Below, piece by piece: positions 1 through 8,349 of a stretch of DNA of 64,000 nucleotides. This stretch comes from SBAX01 sp964646605 (GTDB lineage Bacteria; Planctomycetota; Phycisphaerae; UBA1845), in the NCBI GenBank assembly GCA_964646605.1, contig CAZYEX010000003.1:8920-72919 (forward strand). The letters run 5' to 3'. Each line of letters begins with the position of its first letter. The first letter of the stretch is position 1. The notes under the pieces were generated by a model, which was not told where the DNA came from, did not search any database, and saw only the letters and a program-made list of their open reading frames with translations. The position numbers and the translations under genes are program-made.

Positions 1-498
1 TTGCGTTTTGACCGTACAGGTAAACGGCGACGACGGTCCTGCGCAGCAGGCGCCGCAGGTGTTGGGTGTGCAATTCGACCCCACTTCGCCTGCGATGCCG
101 CCCAGATCGTTGCAGCATAGGGCGTCGACGTCGCTGCACGAGGCATCCGGAAAGCAGCACGCGCGTATTCCCGCGCACTTGACGTAGCCCTGGAAGGCGC
201 AGGTCAACAACGCCCCTTCCGCCGTCGCCGCCGCAACTCCGGCCACTTTCAGATCATCCCCCGGCGCGGAGACTTGCGGGAGAACGTCCTGGCAGCAAGG
301 CGGACGGTTCGAGTAGGCCCAACAACAGGTGCCCGATCCATAGCAATACGCCCGAGGCGGGTACGGTGTGGGAATGTCCGCCGACGCCCGCTCCATCCAA
401 CCGGGACAGGTCAGGAGCGCGCCCAGCAGCAAGACGGTCAAGTTAGCGAAATGCCTAGGCTTCCCTTCGCGTGAACAGATTCTCTTGTGGGTCATCAT
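1..498 (-). CDS. Cys-rich exported protein, 3' part beyond the left edge
   Basis: The reading frame starts at ATG 498 and stays open for 166 codons to the window edge, so only the N-terminal part is seen. A GAGGAGGAG ribosome binding site lies about 8 bases upstream. The N-terminus is a signal peptide: a basic stretch (MMTHKRICSREGKPRHF), a hydrophobic core (LTVLLLGALLTC) and a likely cut after ERASA. The mature part is very rich in cysteine, with CC pairs (GTCCWAY, PPCCQD, RACCFPD, ALCCND, GACCAG). This resembles extracytoplasmic Cys-knot-like repeats in planctomycete surface proteins. No enzymatic motif is visible and the function is unknown. That the gene is real rests on the signal peptide, the strong ribosome binding site and the absence of stops. 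Confidence 0.7.
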   Translation of the reverse strand, partial: MMTHKRICSREGKPRHFANLTVLLLGALLTCPGWMERASADIPTPYPPRAYCYGSGTCCWAYSNRPPCCQDVLPQVSAPGDDLKVAGVAAATAEGALLTCAFQGYVKCAGIRACCFPDASCSDVDALCCNDLGGIAGEVGSNCTPNTCGACCAGPSSPFTCTVKTQ

Positions 499-845
499 GG
501 CTTTACTCCTCCTCAAAATGAGAATGGACGGGCGGCCGACGCAGCCGCCACTCGATTCCGAAGGATGACGGACCCGTTCCTGTCGAGCACGCTGAGATGT
601 GGAAGTGGCTCGACGACATATACCGACTGCGGCGAGGCAGTGTGGGTATGGACGGGCGCTGAGATCACGACCCGCGATTCTCGCGTCATGGAAACGCGAC
701 TCCGCATAGCGACGAGTGAGGCGCTCGCCCAGCCCTACAGGAACCAATGATAGAGAGCCGCGCCCGACTCGTCGGTTTCCAGATGTTCGAGATCGACCTG
801 CGGGGATGGTATCATGCGTGGGAGAGTTGCAACAGGGCGAGGCCG
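499..845. other. Divergent intergenic region
   Basis: This gap separates the leftward Cys-rich gene from the rightward epimerase gene and must hold both promoters. No convincing sigma-70 promoter pair could be picked out by eye. A 64-codon leftward frame at 513-707 ends just before the ribosome binding site of the Cys-rich gene. It has no family resemblance or signal peptide, so it is not called. Confidence 0.4.
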
Positions 846-1757
846 ATGCAAATTGCGATCACCGGGGCTACGGGCTTCTTGGGGCGATACATCGTCCGGC
901 ATCTTGTAGGGCTTCAACACACCTGCCGATGCTGGGTTCGACCAGGCTCGGATCGCGGGGGTTTTGACGGCTTGCCCGCCCCCGTCGAATGGGTTGCCGG
1001 CGATTTATCCGACGAGGGTTCGATGGCCGCGTTGGTGAAGGACGCCGCCGCTGTCATTCATGCGGCACTTTATCGCCCTGGCGCGGGCTTTCGCGGGCAG
1101 GAGGGCGATGTGCCGACCTTCGTCGAGCGGAACGTCCTGGGGACGATCCGACTCATCGAACATGCCCGCCGCGCGGGGGTTGCCCGTTTCATTTTCATTT
1201 CGACGTGCGCGGTACACGAGAAGATTCTCGACGACCGGAAGCTGGACGAGTCTCATCCTCTCTGGTCTACGTCGCATTACGGCGCCCACAAGGCGGCGAT
1301 CGAGAAGTTCATTCACAGCTACGGGCTGGGAGAGAGCTACGACATCTGTGCGCTTCGTCCGACGGGCATTTATGGAGTGGCACGACCGGTCCACAAGAGC
1401 AAGTGGTACAACCTGGTCCAGGCCGTCGCCCGCGGCGAGGCGATCTCCAGCGATCGCGGCGGGAAAGAAGTCCACGCCTCCGACGTCGCCAAGTCCGTCG
1501 GCATTCTGCTGTCCGCACCGGGCGTGGCCGGACAGGTCTACAATTGCTACGATCGCTACGTCGCCGACCAGGATGTCGCTCTCGTCGCTCAGCGCCTCAC
1601 CGCAAGGAAAAACACGATTGCCTTGCTCAACAAGGGGTCGAGGAACCAGATCGAAACCGGCAAGCTCCGCGCCTTGGGGATGACCTTCGGGGGCGCGGCG
1701 TTGCTCGAAGACACGATCCGAGAGATGTTACGAGCGCTTCCCCAGCCGCAACGCTGA
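846..1757 (+). CDS. NAD-dependent epimerase/dehydratase (SDR family)
   Basis: The 303-residue protein is an extended short-chain dehydrogenase/reductase acting on nucleotide sugars or similar substrates. The N-terminus MQIAITGATGFLGRYI carries the GxxGxxG dinucleotide-binding motif. The catalytic Tyr-Lys pair is in SHYGAHKAAIEKF, with the preceding Ser in FISTCAVHE, and RPTGIYG matches the usual RPxxVYG segment. An in-frame ATG at 747 would add 33 residues unlike the family, so ATG 846, at the start of the Rossmann strand, is preferred; a weak GGGCGAGG lies upstream. The substrate cannot be told from sequence. It stands alone and its stop lies in one arm of an inverted repeat. Confidence 0.85.
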   Translation: MQIAITGATGFLGRYIVRHLVGLQHTCRCWVRPGSDRGGFDGLPAPVEWVAGDLSDEGSMAALVKDAAAVIHAALYRPGAGFRGQEGDVPTFVERNVLGTIRLIEHARRAGVARFIFISTCAVHEKILDDRKLDESHPLWSTSHYGAHKAAIEKFIHSYGLGESYDICALRPTGIYGVARPVHKSKWYNLVQAVARGEAISSDRGGKEVHASDVAKSVGILLSAPGVAGQVYNCYDRYVADQDVALVAQRLTARKNTIALLNKGSRNQIETGKLRALGMTFGGAALLEDTIREMLRALPQPQR

Positions 1758-2127
1758 TCCGGCAGTTTGGGCGAGCTTTGCAGCGTTGCGACGCGCGATG
1801 CGCGGTCGAGTCACCCTCAAGTTTTTCAGTATTGAAATCCGATATGCCAAGCGGAGTCTCGTCCTCGGGCTGACTCGGCGTTCGTCTGCGCAACGACTAT
1901 GGATGGTCGTTGCTCGGACGGAGAGTTAGTCCCAAGCTAGAGGATGACGGTTCCGAATCCGTTCGCTGGGCGGCAGGAGGCGGCCCGGTGAATGGTCGAA
2001 TGGCACGCCTCCGCAGACGGTAAAGAACGAATACTGGGTATAATGGTGTAGTGGATTGGTCGTTTCGACTGTTCCCGTACATCCCATTTTATCCATTTAT
2101 TGGTTGGCGCTGGTCGAGGGTCAAACG
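1758..2127. other. Intergenic region with a hairpin at the epimerase stop
   Basis: GCAACGCTG (1748-1756) and CAGCGTTGC (1781-1789) form a perfect 9-base inverted repeat around the epimerase stop, with a 24-base loop and no T tract, so it is at best a weak terminator. Nothing else in this gap could be assigned. The promoter of the ParA-type gene presumably lies here. Confidence 0.3.
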
Positions 2128-3558
2128 GTGAGAACGATCACGATTGCGAATCAAAAGGGCGGGTGCGGAAAAACGACGGTGGCCATTAACCTAGCGGCTT
2201 CCTTGGCCCGCGAGGCCCGGCGGGTTTTGCTGGTCGATCTCGACCCACAGGCGCACTGCGCGGTGGGGATGGCCGTCCCGGAGGAACATATCGACCTCTC
2301 GATCGGCGATTGTCTGTTCGGGCGGCTGGACGGTGCCAAGGTGGAGCTGTCGCAGATCACCTGGCAGATCGCCCCGAACCTAGAACTGGCTCCGTCGCGG
2401 GCGACGCTCTCGGGGCTGGAACCGCGACTCGGCGACCGGACGGACACCGACACGCTGCTCTTTGATCTCTTGCGTGAGAATGAAAAGCGCTTCGACTATT
2501 GCGTGGTGGATTGTCCGCCGCATCTGGGTTTGTTGATGCGGAATGGACTTCGTGCGGCCGACGAGGTGGTGATCCCGGTGGATACGGGGTTCTTCTCCTT
2601 GCACGGGTTGACGCACCAGCTGGCCACGATCGACGAACTGTCGGAGCGGAGAGGGTTCAAGCCTGTGGTTCGGATTCTGCCCAACCAGTATGACGTTCGC
2701 ACCAAGCTGGCCCGCGAGATTCTGGCCGAGCTCCGCAATCGCTTCAAAGGGTTGGTCTTCGAGACGATCATCAACTTCAACACCAAGCTCAAGGAAGGGG
2801 CGAGTTTCGGGCAACCCATCACGGAGTTTGCGCCGGCCAGCATGGGGGCGCGGGACTTTGAGGCGTTGGCCCGGGAATTGGTGGTCTCGGAAGCGCCGCG
2901 CGTGGCGACGCCGGAGATGTTGCAGCACGTGGAGCGGCTGGCGAAGGATGCGGAGCGCCTATTGGCGACGACGGCGACGTTGGTGGATTCGCGGCGTGGG
3001 CCTGCGGTTCGGCCCGTCGGTGCGCCCGCCGTGCCCGCGGATTTCGCGTCTGTTCCGCCGGCCCCCGAGAGTTCACCGCCGGTGCGGATCGCTCCGCGCT
3101 CCCCCGCGCAGCCGGCCAAGCCCGCGACGCCGGTGCGTGTGCCCGCCACGCGAAGTCCGACCGTGTCGCCGGCGGTTCGACCTGCAGCCGTCGCCCCACG
3201 ACCCATCGACGAAGCGGTCGTGTCCACCCGATCCGAGAGCGAGTTGCACGAAGACATCAGCCGCAAACTCGAATCCATTTACGGCGTTCGCCAGGACGGG
3301 GACGTGGCCATCTTCCGCAGCCGCTTCCCCGAGGCCAGCGAAATTCAGATCGCCGGCGACTTCAACGACTGGATGCCGCACACCACGCCGATGCGTCGCC
3401 TGGCGGACGGCGACTTCGAGGCCCGACTGAAACTTCCGCGCGGGCGATATCGCTACCGGCTGGTGGTGGACGGTCGATGGTCGCACGACGTGTACAACCC
3501 CACGATCGAAACCAACGAATACGGGGAACTGAACTCCGTCGTAGAGATCAAACAGTAG
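2128..3558 (+). CDS. ParA-type ATPase fused to a CBM48/AMPK-type domain
   Basis: The 476-residue protein starts at GTG 2128 with a GAGGG site 7 bases upstream; a TTG at 2056 would add an unlikely leader. Residues 1 to about 260 are a ParA/Soj ATPase: deviant Walker A KGGCGKTT near residues 10-17, Walker A' VDLDPQAH, and Walker B-like VVDCPPHLG. A Pro/Ala-rich linker of about 100 residues follows. The last 95 residues look like an early-set glycogen-binding domain (CBM48/AMPK-beta type), with EIQIAGDFNDWMPHTTPM, YRYRLVVDGRW and a final NSVVEIKQ. ParA proteins normally position chromosomes, plasmids or protein clusters. A CBM48 tail suggests binding to an alpha-glucan or to a protein with that fold. 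No parB is seen nearby. Both domain calls are firm; the joint role is unknown. Confidence 0.85.
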   Translation: MRTITIANQKGGCGKTTVAINLAASLAREARRVLLVDLDPQAHCAVGMAVPEEHIDLSIGDCLFGRLDGAKVELSQITWQIAPNLELAPSRATLSGLEPRLGDRTDTDTLLFDLLRENEKRFDYCVVDCPPHLGLLMRNGLRAADEVVIPVDTGFFSLHGLTHQLATIDELSERRGFKPVVRILPNQYDVRTKLAREILAELRNRFKGLVFETIINFNTKLKEGASFGQPITEFAPASMGARDFEALARELVVSEAPRVATPEMLQHVERLAKDAERLLATTATLVDSRRGPAVRPVGAPAVPADFASVPPAPESSPPVRIAPRSPAQPAKPATPVRVPATRSPTVSPAVRPAAVAPRPIDEAVVSTRSESELHEDISRKLESIYGVRQDGDVAIFRSRFPEASEIQIAGDFNDWMPHTTPMRRLADGDFEARLKLPRGRYRYRLVVDGRWSHDVYNPTIETNEYGELNSVVEIKQ

Positions 3559-3600
3559 CGCCGGGCTGCGTGCCTGACACTTTGGACCGGGGCGGTCGCA

Positions 3601-3621
3601 GTCGTCCGTCGAACGGGCGAC
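3601..3621. terminator. Hairpin between convergent genes
   Basis: GTCGTCCGT and ACGGGCGAC pair over nine bases (one G-T wobble) around a CGA loop. It sits between the stops of the ParA-CBM48 gene and the metallo-hydrolase gene, where a two-way terminator is expected. No clear T tract flanks it on either strand. Confidence 0.35.
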
Positions 3622-3628
3622 GCTCCGA

Positions 3629-4519
3629 TCATTCCTTGGTGAGGCTCTTGTACAACGTGTCCACCCATTGATCGGTCTTGATGAAACCCTGCCCCCAGGG
3701 TTTCCAGGCGTCGGGCAAGCCTTCGGCTTTGATCTGTTCGAGGGGTTGACCGGCGGCGATGCGCGTTTTCACAATCTGGCTTGTTTCCACGAGCATGGCG
3801 TGGAACTTCTTCAGACCGTCGAGGGTTGAGAGCGGTCCGTGACCGGGGATGATCTTCACGTCGGGCGGGGCGTCAGCGATGATCCGGGCGACATTCCTGG
3901 CCATTCCCTCGACGTTGCCGCCGTGATCGAGATCCACAAAGGGGAACATGCCCGCGAACATGTGATCACCCACGTGGATCACATTGGATTGGGTGAAGAA
4001 GACCACGCAGTCGCCATCGGTGTGGCCGGCGGGCAAGTGCAACACGCGGATGTCCTCGCCGTTGAAGTGGACGGTGAGCGAATCCGCGAAGGTGACGACG
4101 GGTAGACCCTCTTTGGGCAGGGGCTCGACCTTGCGGCCGAACAATTCCTGCTCGGAGGAGACTCGCTTGCGCACATTCTCGTGGGCGATGATCGTGCCGT
4201 CGCGCCCGAAGTGCGGATTGCCGCCGGTGTGGTCGCCGTGCCAATGGGTGTTGAGGATGAACTTGGGTTTTTCGTGGCCAAGTTTGCCGAGGGCGGCTTT
4301 GATTTTCTCGGCGAGCGGCGCGAACTGGTCGTCGACGATGAGAATGCCGTCGGTTCCGACGCAGACGCCGATGTTTCCGCCGCGGCCTTCGAGCATGTGG
4401 ACCGTTCCGGCCACATGCGTGGACTTGATCTGGACGGCGTCGAACTCCTGCTGTGCGAGCGCCGCTGGCGATCCACAGACCCACAGGAGCGCGACTGCTG
4501 AGAAAACTGTGTTTTTCAT
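3629..4519 (-). CDS. Exported metallo-beta-lactamase-fold hydrolase
   Basis: The 296-residue protein starts at ATG 4519, with AGGAGG nine bases upstream; a nearer upstream ATG touches that site and is unlikely. A signal peptide (MKNTVFSAVALLWVCGSPAALA) sends it to the cell envelope. The zinc-binding motif HxHxDH is in NTHWHGDHTGG, followed by LPAGHTDGDC and IPGHGP, so all metal ligands of the fold are present. The type is that of general exported MBL-fold hydrolases. The substrate is not predictable. It lies 52 bases after the CusA-like gene in the same direction and is probably the last gene of the efflux operon, although metallo-hydrolases are not standard partners of CusCBA pumps. Confidence 0.85.
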   Translation of the reverse strand: MKNTVFSAVALLWVCGSPAALAQQEFDAVQIKSTHVAGTVHMLEGRGGNIGVCVGTDGILIVDDQFAPLAEKIKAALGKLGHEKPKFILNTHWHGDHTGGNPHFGRDGTIIAHENVRKRVSSEQELFGRKVEPLPKEGLPVVTFADSLTVHFNGEDIRVLHLPAGHTDGDCVVFFTQSNVIHVGDHMFAGMFPFVDLDHGGNVEGMARNVARIIADAPPDVKIIPGHGPLSTLDGLKKFHAMLVETSQIVKTRIAAGQPLEQIKAEGLPDAWKPWGQGFIKTDQWVDTLYKSLTKE

Positions 4520-4571
4520 GCAACTCATCCTCCTACGCCGACCCACGACCTCGCCATACACCGAGAGCGGA

Positions 4572-7500
4572 TCATACGTTGGCGACGGCAGGCACGGCAA
4601 GGTGCTCCCTATTGCCGCTCCAGCGCCATGTGATTTCTTTCATCATGCAGTAACACACGGGGAGCACGAACAGAGACAGGAGTTCAATGGTCAGTCCGCC
4701 GATGGCGGGTAGTGCGATGGGGATCATCACATCGGCCCCGCGCCCGTTGCTGGTCAGGACCGGCATCAGGGAAAGAACCGTCGTCGCCGAGGTCATCAGG
4801 CAGGGGCGTACGCGCTGCACACCGGCGGTGACTACTGCCTCACGAATGTCCGCGATGCCGCGGATGGGCCGACGCGCGCACTCCTGGTTTAAGTAGGTCG
4901 CCAACACGACACCGTCATCGGTGGTGACACTAAAGAGGGCGATAAATCCCACCCAGACCGCGGCGCTGAGATGGTAGGGATGAAAATGCAAGAGATCGCG
5001 CACATTCACTCCGAACACGTCGAAGTTGCAAAACCACGGTTCGGCAACCAGCCACAATCCGATAAACCCGCCCGCCCATGCAACGGGAATCCCGCTAAAC
5101 ACAATCAACGAGACGGGGACAGATCGAAATTCGAAGTAGAGGAGTAGGAACAGCAGAAGCATGCTCACGGGAAGGATGATGGAAAGACGTGCCTGAAAGC
5201 GGACCTGGTTCTCATAGTTCCCGGCAAACTTGTAATGAACCCCAGGAGGCAGAACGAACTCCCCAGCGGCAATTTTGGACCTCAGCGCCCGGTCCGCGTG
5301 TTCGACAATGTCCACCTCCGCGAATTCCGGCAGTTTGTCGAAGAGTACATAGGCGACCAGAAAGTTGTTTTCACTCTTGATGTCTTCCGGTCCGCGGACG
5401 TACTCGATCTGCACCAACTGGCGCAGCGGGACTTGTTGTCCGTCCGATCCCGGCACCAGAATGCGTTCCATTTCCTCGACACTGTCGCGCAGTTCGCGAG
5501 GGTAACGCACCCGGACGGGGTAGCGTTCGCGGCGTTCGATGGTGGTGGTGGCTCGAATGCCGCCCAGCGCCATTTCGATGACGTCCTGCACATCACGGAT
5601 GTTCATGCCATGGCGTGCAATTCGCTCTCGATCAATGTTGATTTCCCAATAGGGTTTTCCGATGGTGCGGTCGGGAATGATCGCGTCCTTGGCGACTCCG
5701 GGGACGGTTCGGAGAATGTCCGCGATCTGCAGTCCGACGCTTTCGATTTGTTGCAGGTCCGAGCCGAACACTTTGACGCCCATGGGCGCCCTCATGCCGG
5801 ACTGCAGCATGACCAAGCGCGCGGAGATCGGTTGCAATCGCGGCGCGCCGGTGACTCCGGGGAATTCGGCCGCCTTTTGGATTTCCCGCCAAATGTCGTC
5901 GGAACTGCGAATATGCTCCCGCCACTGCCGGATGGGTTGCCCCTGGTCGTCCAATATCGGTTCGCGGGTGACGGGATCGAGCTTGTACTCCGTCTTGTAG
6001 AGAATCAGCGTTTCGATCATAGACAAAGGCGCCGGATCCATGGCCGTCTCCGCCCGACCGATTTTTCCGACGACACTTTCGACCTCGGGGATCGCTTGAA
6101 ACGCCTTGTCCTGCTCGGACAAAACTTCCATCGCGGCACTGATTCCGGCATGAGGCATCAATGTGGGCATATAGAGAAAGGAGCCTTCGTCGAGCGGAGG
6201 CATGAACTCTCGGCCAAGCCCTGGGAATTCATGGCTCGCCCCGACCCAAAGTTTTTCGTAGATCCCCGCCGCGCCCGGGCCTGATATTGTGGGATGGGGA
6301 AGCCAACTGAAGACGCGACCGAACCCCAGCCACACCACGATGCCTAACACCACAAGAGCGCCGGGAACACTGAGAAAAAGAAACTTGTGTGCAAGGAACT
6401 GGCGCAGTAGTCGTGGGTAGAAATCAATGAACACCACGCGCACGCTCGCCCAGGCTAGGTTGATTCCTAGCACAATCACAAGATTGCGAAGGAACCCGTG
6501 GCCTGGGCCTAGCGGCATCCAGTGTTGCGTCAAGAGAACAACGACCACGGCCATGACCAGGAAGCTCATTACCGAGCCAAGTCGTCGTCCGGTTGAAGGT
6601 GGAAGGTACCCCTCCACAATGGCAATGCCGCCGTAGACAGCGGCGGCGACGCCCGCCCAGTTCCACCCCCATGCGACCAAGGCCACGGCGCCGGCGATCC
6701 ATCCGATGGGGATGGCGGCGCGCAGTCGCCCCGACCGGCGGCCCGAAGGGGTGAAGACCAACACGGCCAGCGTCGGCAAGACAAACATGGCCACAAGCAA
6801 CGAACCCAGTAGCGCGAATGTCTTGGTAAAGGCCAGGGGACGGAACAGTTTGCCCTCCGGGCCTTCCAGGGCAAAGACGGGTAGGAACGCAATCACCGTC
6901 ATCAATATGGCCGTCGTGACGGCTGAGCCGATTTCACGCGATGCTTGATATACAACGTCGGCCAGGGGCTTGGACTGTCCCTCTCTCTCCAAGTGGCGGA
7001 CGATATTCTCGGTGAGGATGATGCCCATATCTACCATGGTGCCAATGGCGATGGCGATGCCGCCCAGACTCATCAGGTTGGAATCCACACCAGTGATCTT
7101 CATGAGTGTGAAACATATCATCACGGCAAGCGGCATGGTGAGACTAATGACGATGCAACTGCGGACGTGGCGGAGAAACAGGAGGACCACGAAGGTGGTA
7201 ACCAGGATTTGCTCGAAAAGCGCGTCTTTGAGCGTATCCAACGTTTCGTGAATGAGTTGAGTACGGTCGTAAAAGGGGACAATCCGCACCTGCGACGCCG
7301 TCCCATCGGGCAGTGTCGTTGTGGGCAGACCCGGTGAAAGTTCCTCGATTCGCGCTTTGACCCGGTCAATGACCTCCATGGGATTGGCGCCGTAGCGGAC
7401 GAGGACGACGCCGCCCACCGCCTCGGTTCCCGCCTTGTCCAGCACGCCCCTGCGCAGGGCCGGCCCTATGGCAACCCGGGCGACGTTCTTTACGAGAATG

Positions 7501-8345
7501 GGAACATTGTCGACCGCGCGAAGGACCGCGTTCTCAATGTCCTCGACGCCGCGCAGAAATCCTTTGGCTCGAACGACATATTCCACGCCGTTCCACTCGA
7601 CCGTCTCGGCGCCGACGTCGATGTTGCCGCTCTGCAAGGCCATGAAGACGTCCTGCAGACGAACATTGTGAGCGAGCAGTGCCTGCGGATCCACGTCCAC
7701 TTGATACTCACGGACGAAACCGCCGACGCTGGCGACTTCACTCACGCCTTCGATCCCCTGCAGAGCCCAGCGAACATACCAGTCTTGAATGCTTCGCAGC
7801 CGCATGGGATCGAAACCGCCATTGGACCCTTCGAGCGTGTACCAGAAGACTTGGCCCAGCGCCGTCGCGTCCGGTCCCAGGGACGGAGTTACGCCTTCGG
7901 GAAGCATTTGTTGCGCTACGTTCATTTTTTCCAAGAGGCGAGAACGACACCAATAGAAATCGTGCTCGTCGTCGAAAATTACGTAGACAAGGGAGAATCC
8001 GAACATGGAATAGGCGCGGATGGTCTTGAAGCCGGCGGTACCCTGGAGCACCGTGGTCAGGGGATAGGTAATTTGGTTTTCCACATCCTGAGGAGAGCGC
8101 CCGGGCCACTCGGTGAAGACCACTTGCTGGTTCTCGCCGATATCCGGGATTGCATCTACGGGAATGGGATCCCGCGGGATGTGCGGGGATTCGACGTCAA
8201 ACGGCATGACGCGATATCCCCAACCGAGAATCAAGAGCAGCAAGAGCAAGACCACCAATCGGTTATCCAAGAAGAACCGAATCAGCCGATCGGTGGCCGA
8301 ACTGGGCGGTGCTGCGGCGTTGGGGTCGGAATGCGTGGAAGTCAT
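4572..8345 (-). CDS. cusA: CusA-like heavy-metal efflux RND pump, inner-membrane subunit
   Basis: This 1257-residue protein is the proton-driven pump of a tripartite heavy-metal exporter, most like the Cu/Ag (CusA) branch. Supporting segments are DAIPDIGENQQVVFTEWPG near the N-terminus, GGIAIAIGTMVDMGIILTEN in the fourth membrane helix with the relay Asp, GREFMPPLDEGSFLYMP, KIGRAETAMDPAPLSMIET, and a Met-bearing GMRAPMGVKVFG. ATG 8345 has AGGGAG upstream; an earlier ATG at 8378 overlaps the cusB-like gene. The stop of that gene lies 4 bases before this start, so the two are translationally close. It is about 200 residues longer than typical CusA: residues about 520-680 hold an extra block with several hydrophobic segments. 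Confidence 0.93.
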   Translation of the reverse strand: MTSTHSDPNAAAPPSSATDRLIRFFLDNRLVVLLLLLLILGWGYRVMPFDVESPHIPRDPIPVDAIPDIGENQQVVFTEWPGRSPQDVENQITYPLTTVLQGTAGFKTIRAYSMFGFSLVYVIFDDEHDFYWCRSRLLEKMNVAQQMLPEGVTPSLGPDATALGQVFWYTLEGSNGGFDPMRLRSIQDWYVRWALQGIEGVSEVASVGGFVREYQVDVDPQALLAHNVRLQDVFMALQSGNIDVGAETVEWNGVEYVVRAKGFLRGVEDIENAVLRAVDNVPILVKNVARVAIGPALRRGVLDKAGTEAVGGVVLVRYGANPMEVIDRVKARIEELSPGLPTTTLPDGTASQVRIVPFYDRTQLIHETLDTLKDALFEQILVTTFVVLLFLRHVRSCIVISLTMPLAVMICFTLMKITGVDSNLMSLGGIAIAIGTMVDMGIILTENIVRHLEREGQSKPLADVVYQASREIGSAVTTAILMTVIAFLPVFALEGPEGKLFRPLAFTKTFALLGSLLVAMFVLPTLAVLVFTPSGRRSGRLRAAIPIGWIAGAVALVAWGWNWAGVAAAVYGGIAIVEGYLPPSTGRRLGSVMSFLVMAVVVVLLTQHWMPLGPGHGFLRNLVIVLGINLAWASVRVVFIDFYPRLLRQFLAHKFLFLSVPGALVVLGIVVWLGFGRVFSWLPHPTISGPGAAGIYEKLWVGASHEFPGLGREFMPPLDEGSFLYMPTLMPHAGISAAMEVLSEQDKAFQAIPEVESVVGKIGRAETAMDPAPLSMIETLILYKTEYKLDPVTREPILDDQGQPIRQWREHIRSSDDIWREIQKAAEFPGVTGAPRLQPISARLVMLQSGMRAPMGVKVFGSDLQQIESVGLQIADILRTVPGVAKDAIIPDRTIGKPYWEINIDRERIARHGMNIRDVQDVIEMALGGIRATTTIERRERYPVRVRYPRELRDSVEEMERILVPGSDGQQVPLRQLVQIEYVRGPEDIKSENNFLVAYVLFDKLPEFAEVDIVEHADRALRSKIAAGEFVLPPGVHYKFAGNYENQVRFQARLSIILPVSMLLLFLLLYFEFRSVPVSLIVFSGIPVAWAGGFIGLWLVAEPWFCNFDVFGVNVRDLLHFHPYHLSAAVWVGFIALFSVTTDDGVVLATYLNQECARRPIRGIADIREAVVTAGVQRVRPCLMTSATTVLSLMPVLTSNGRGADVMIPIALPAIGGLTIELLSLFVLPVCYCMMKEITWRWSGNREHLAVPAVANV

Positions 8346-8349
8346 CGAT

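Noticed and set aside
5235..6284. 349-codon rightward frame
   Set aside because: It lies opposite the CusA-like gene, whose conserved motifs cover the whole span; high GC gives long antisense frames.
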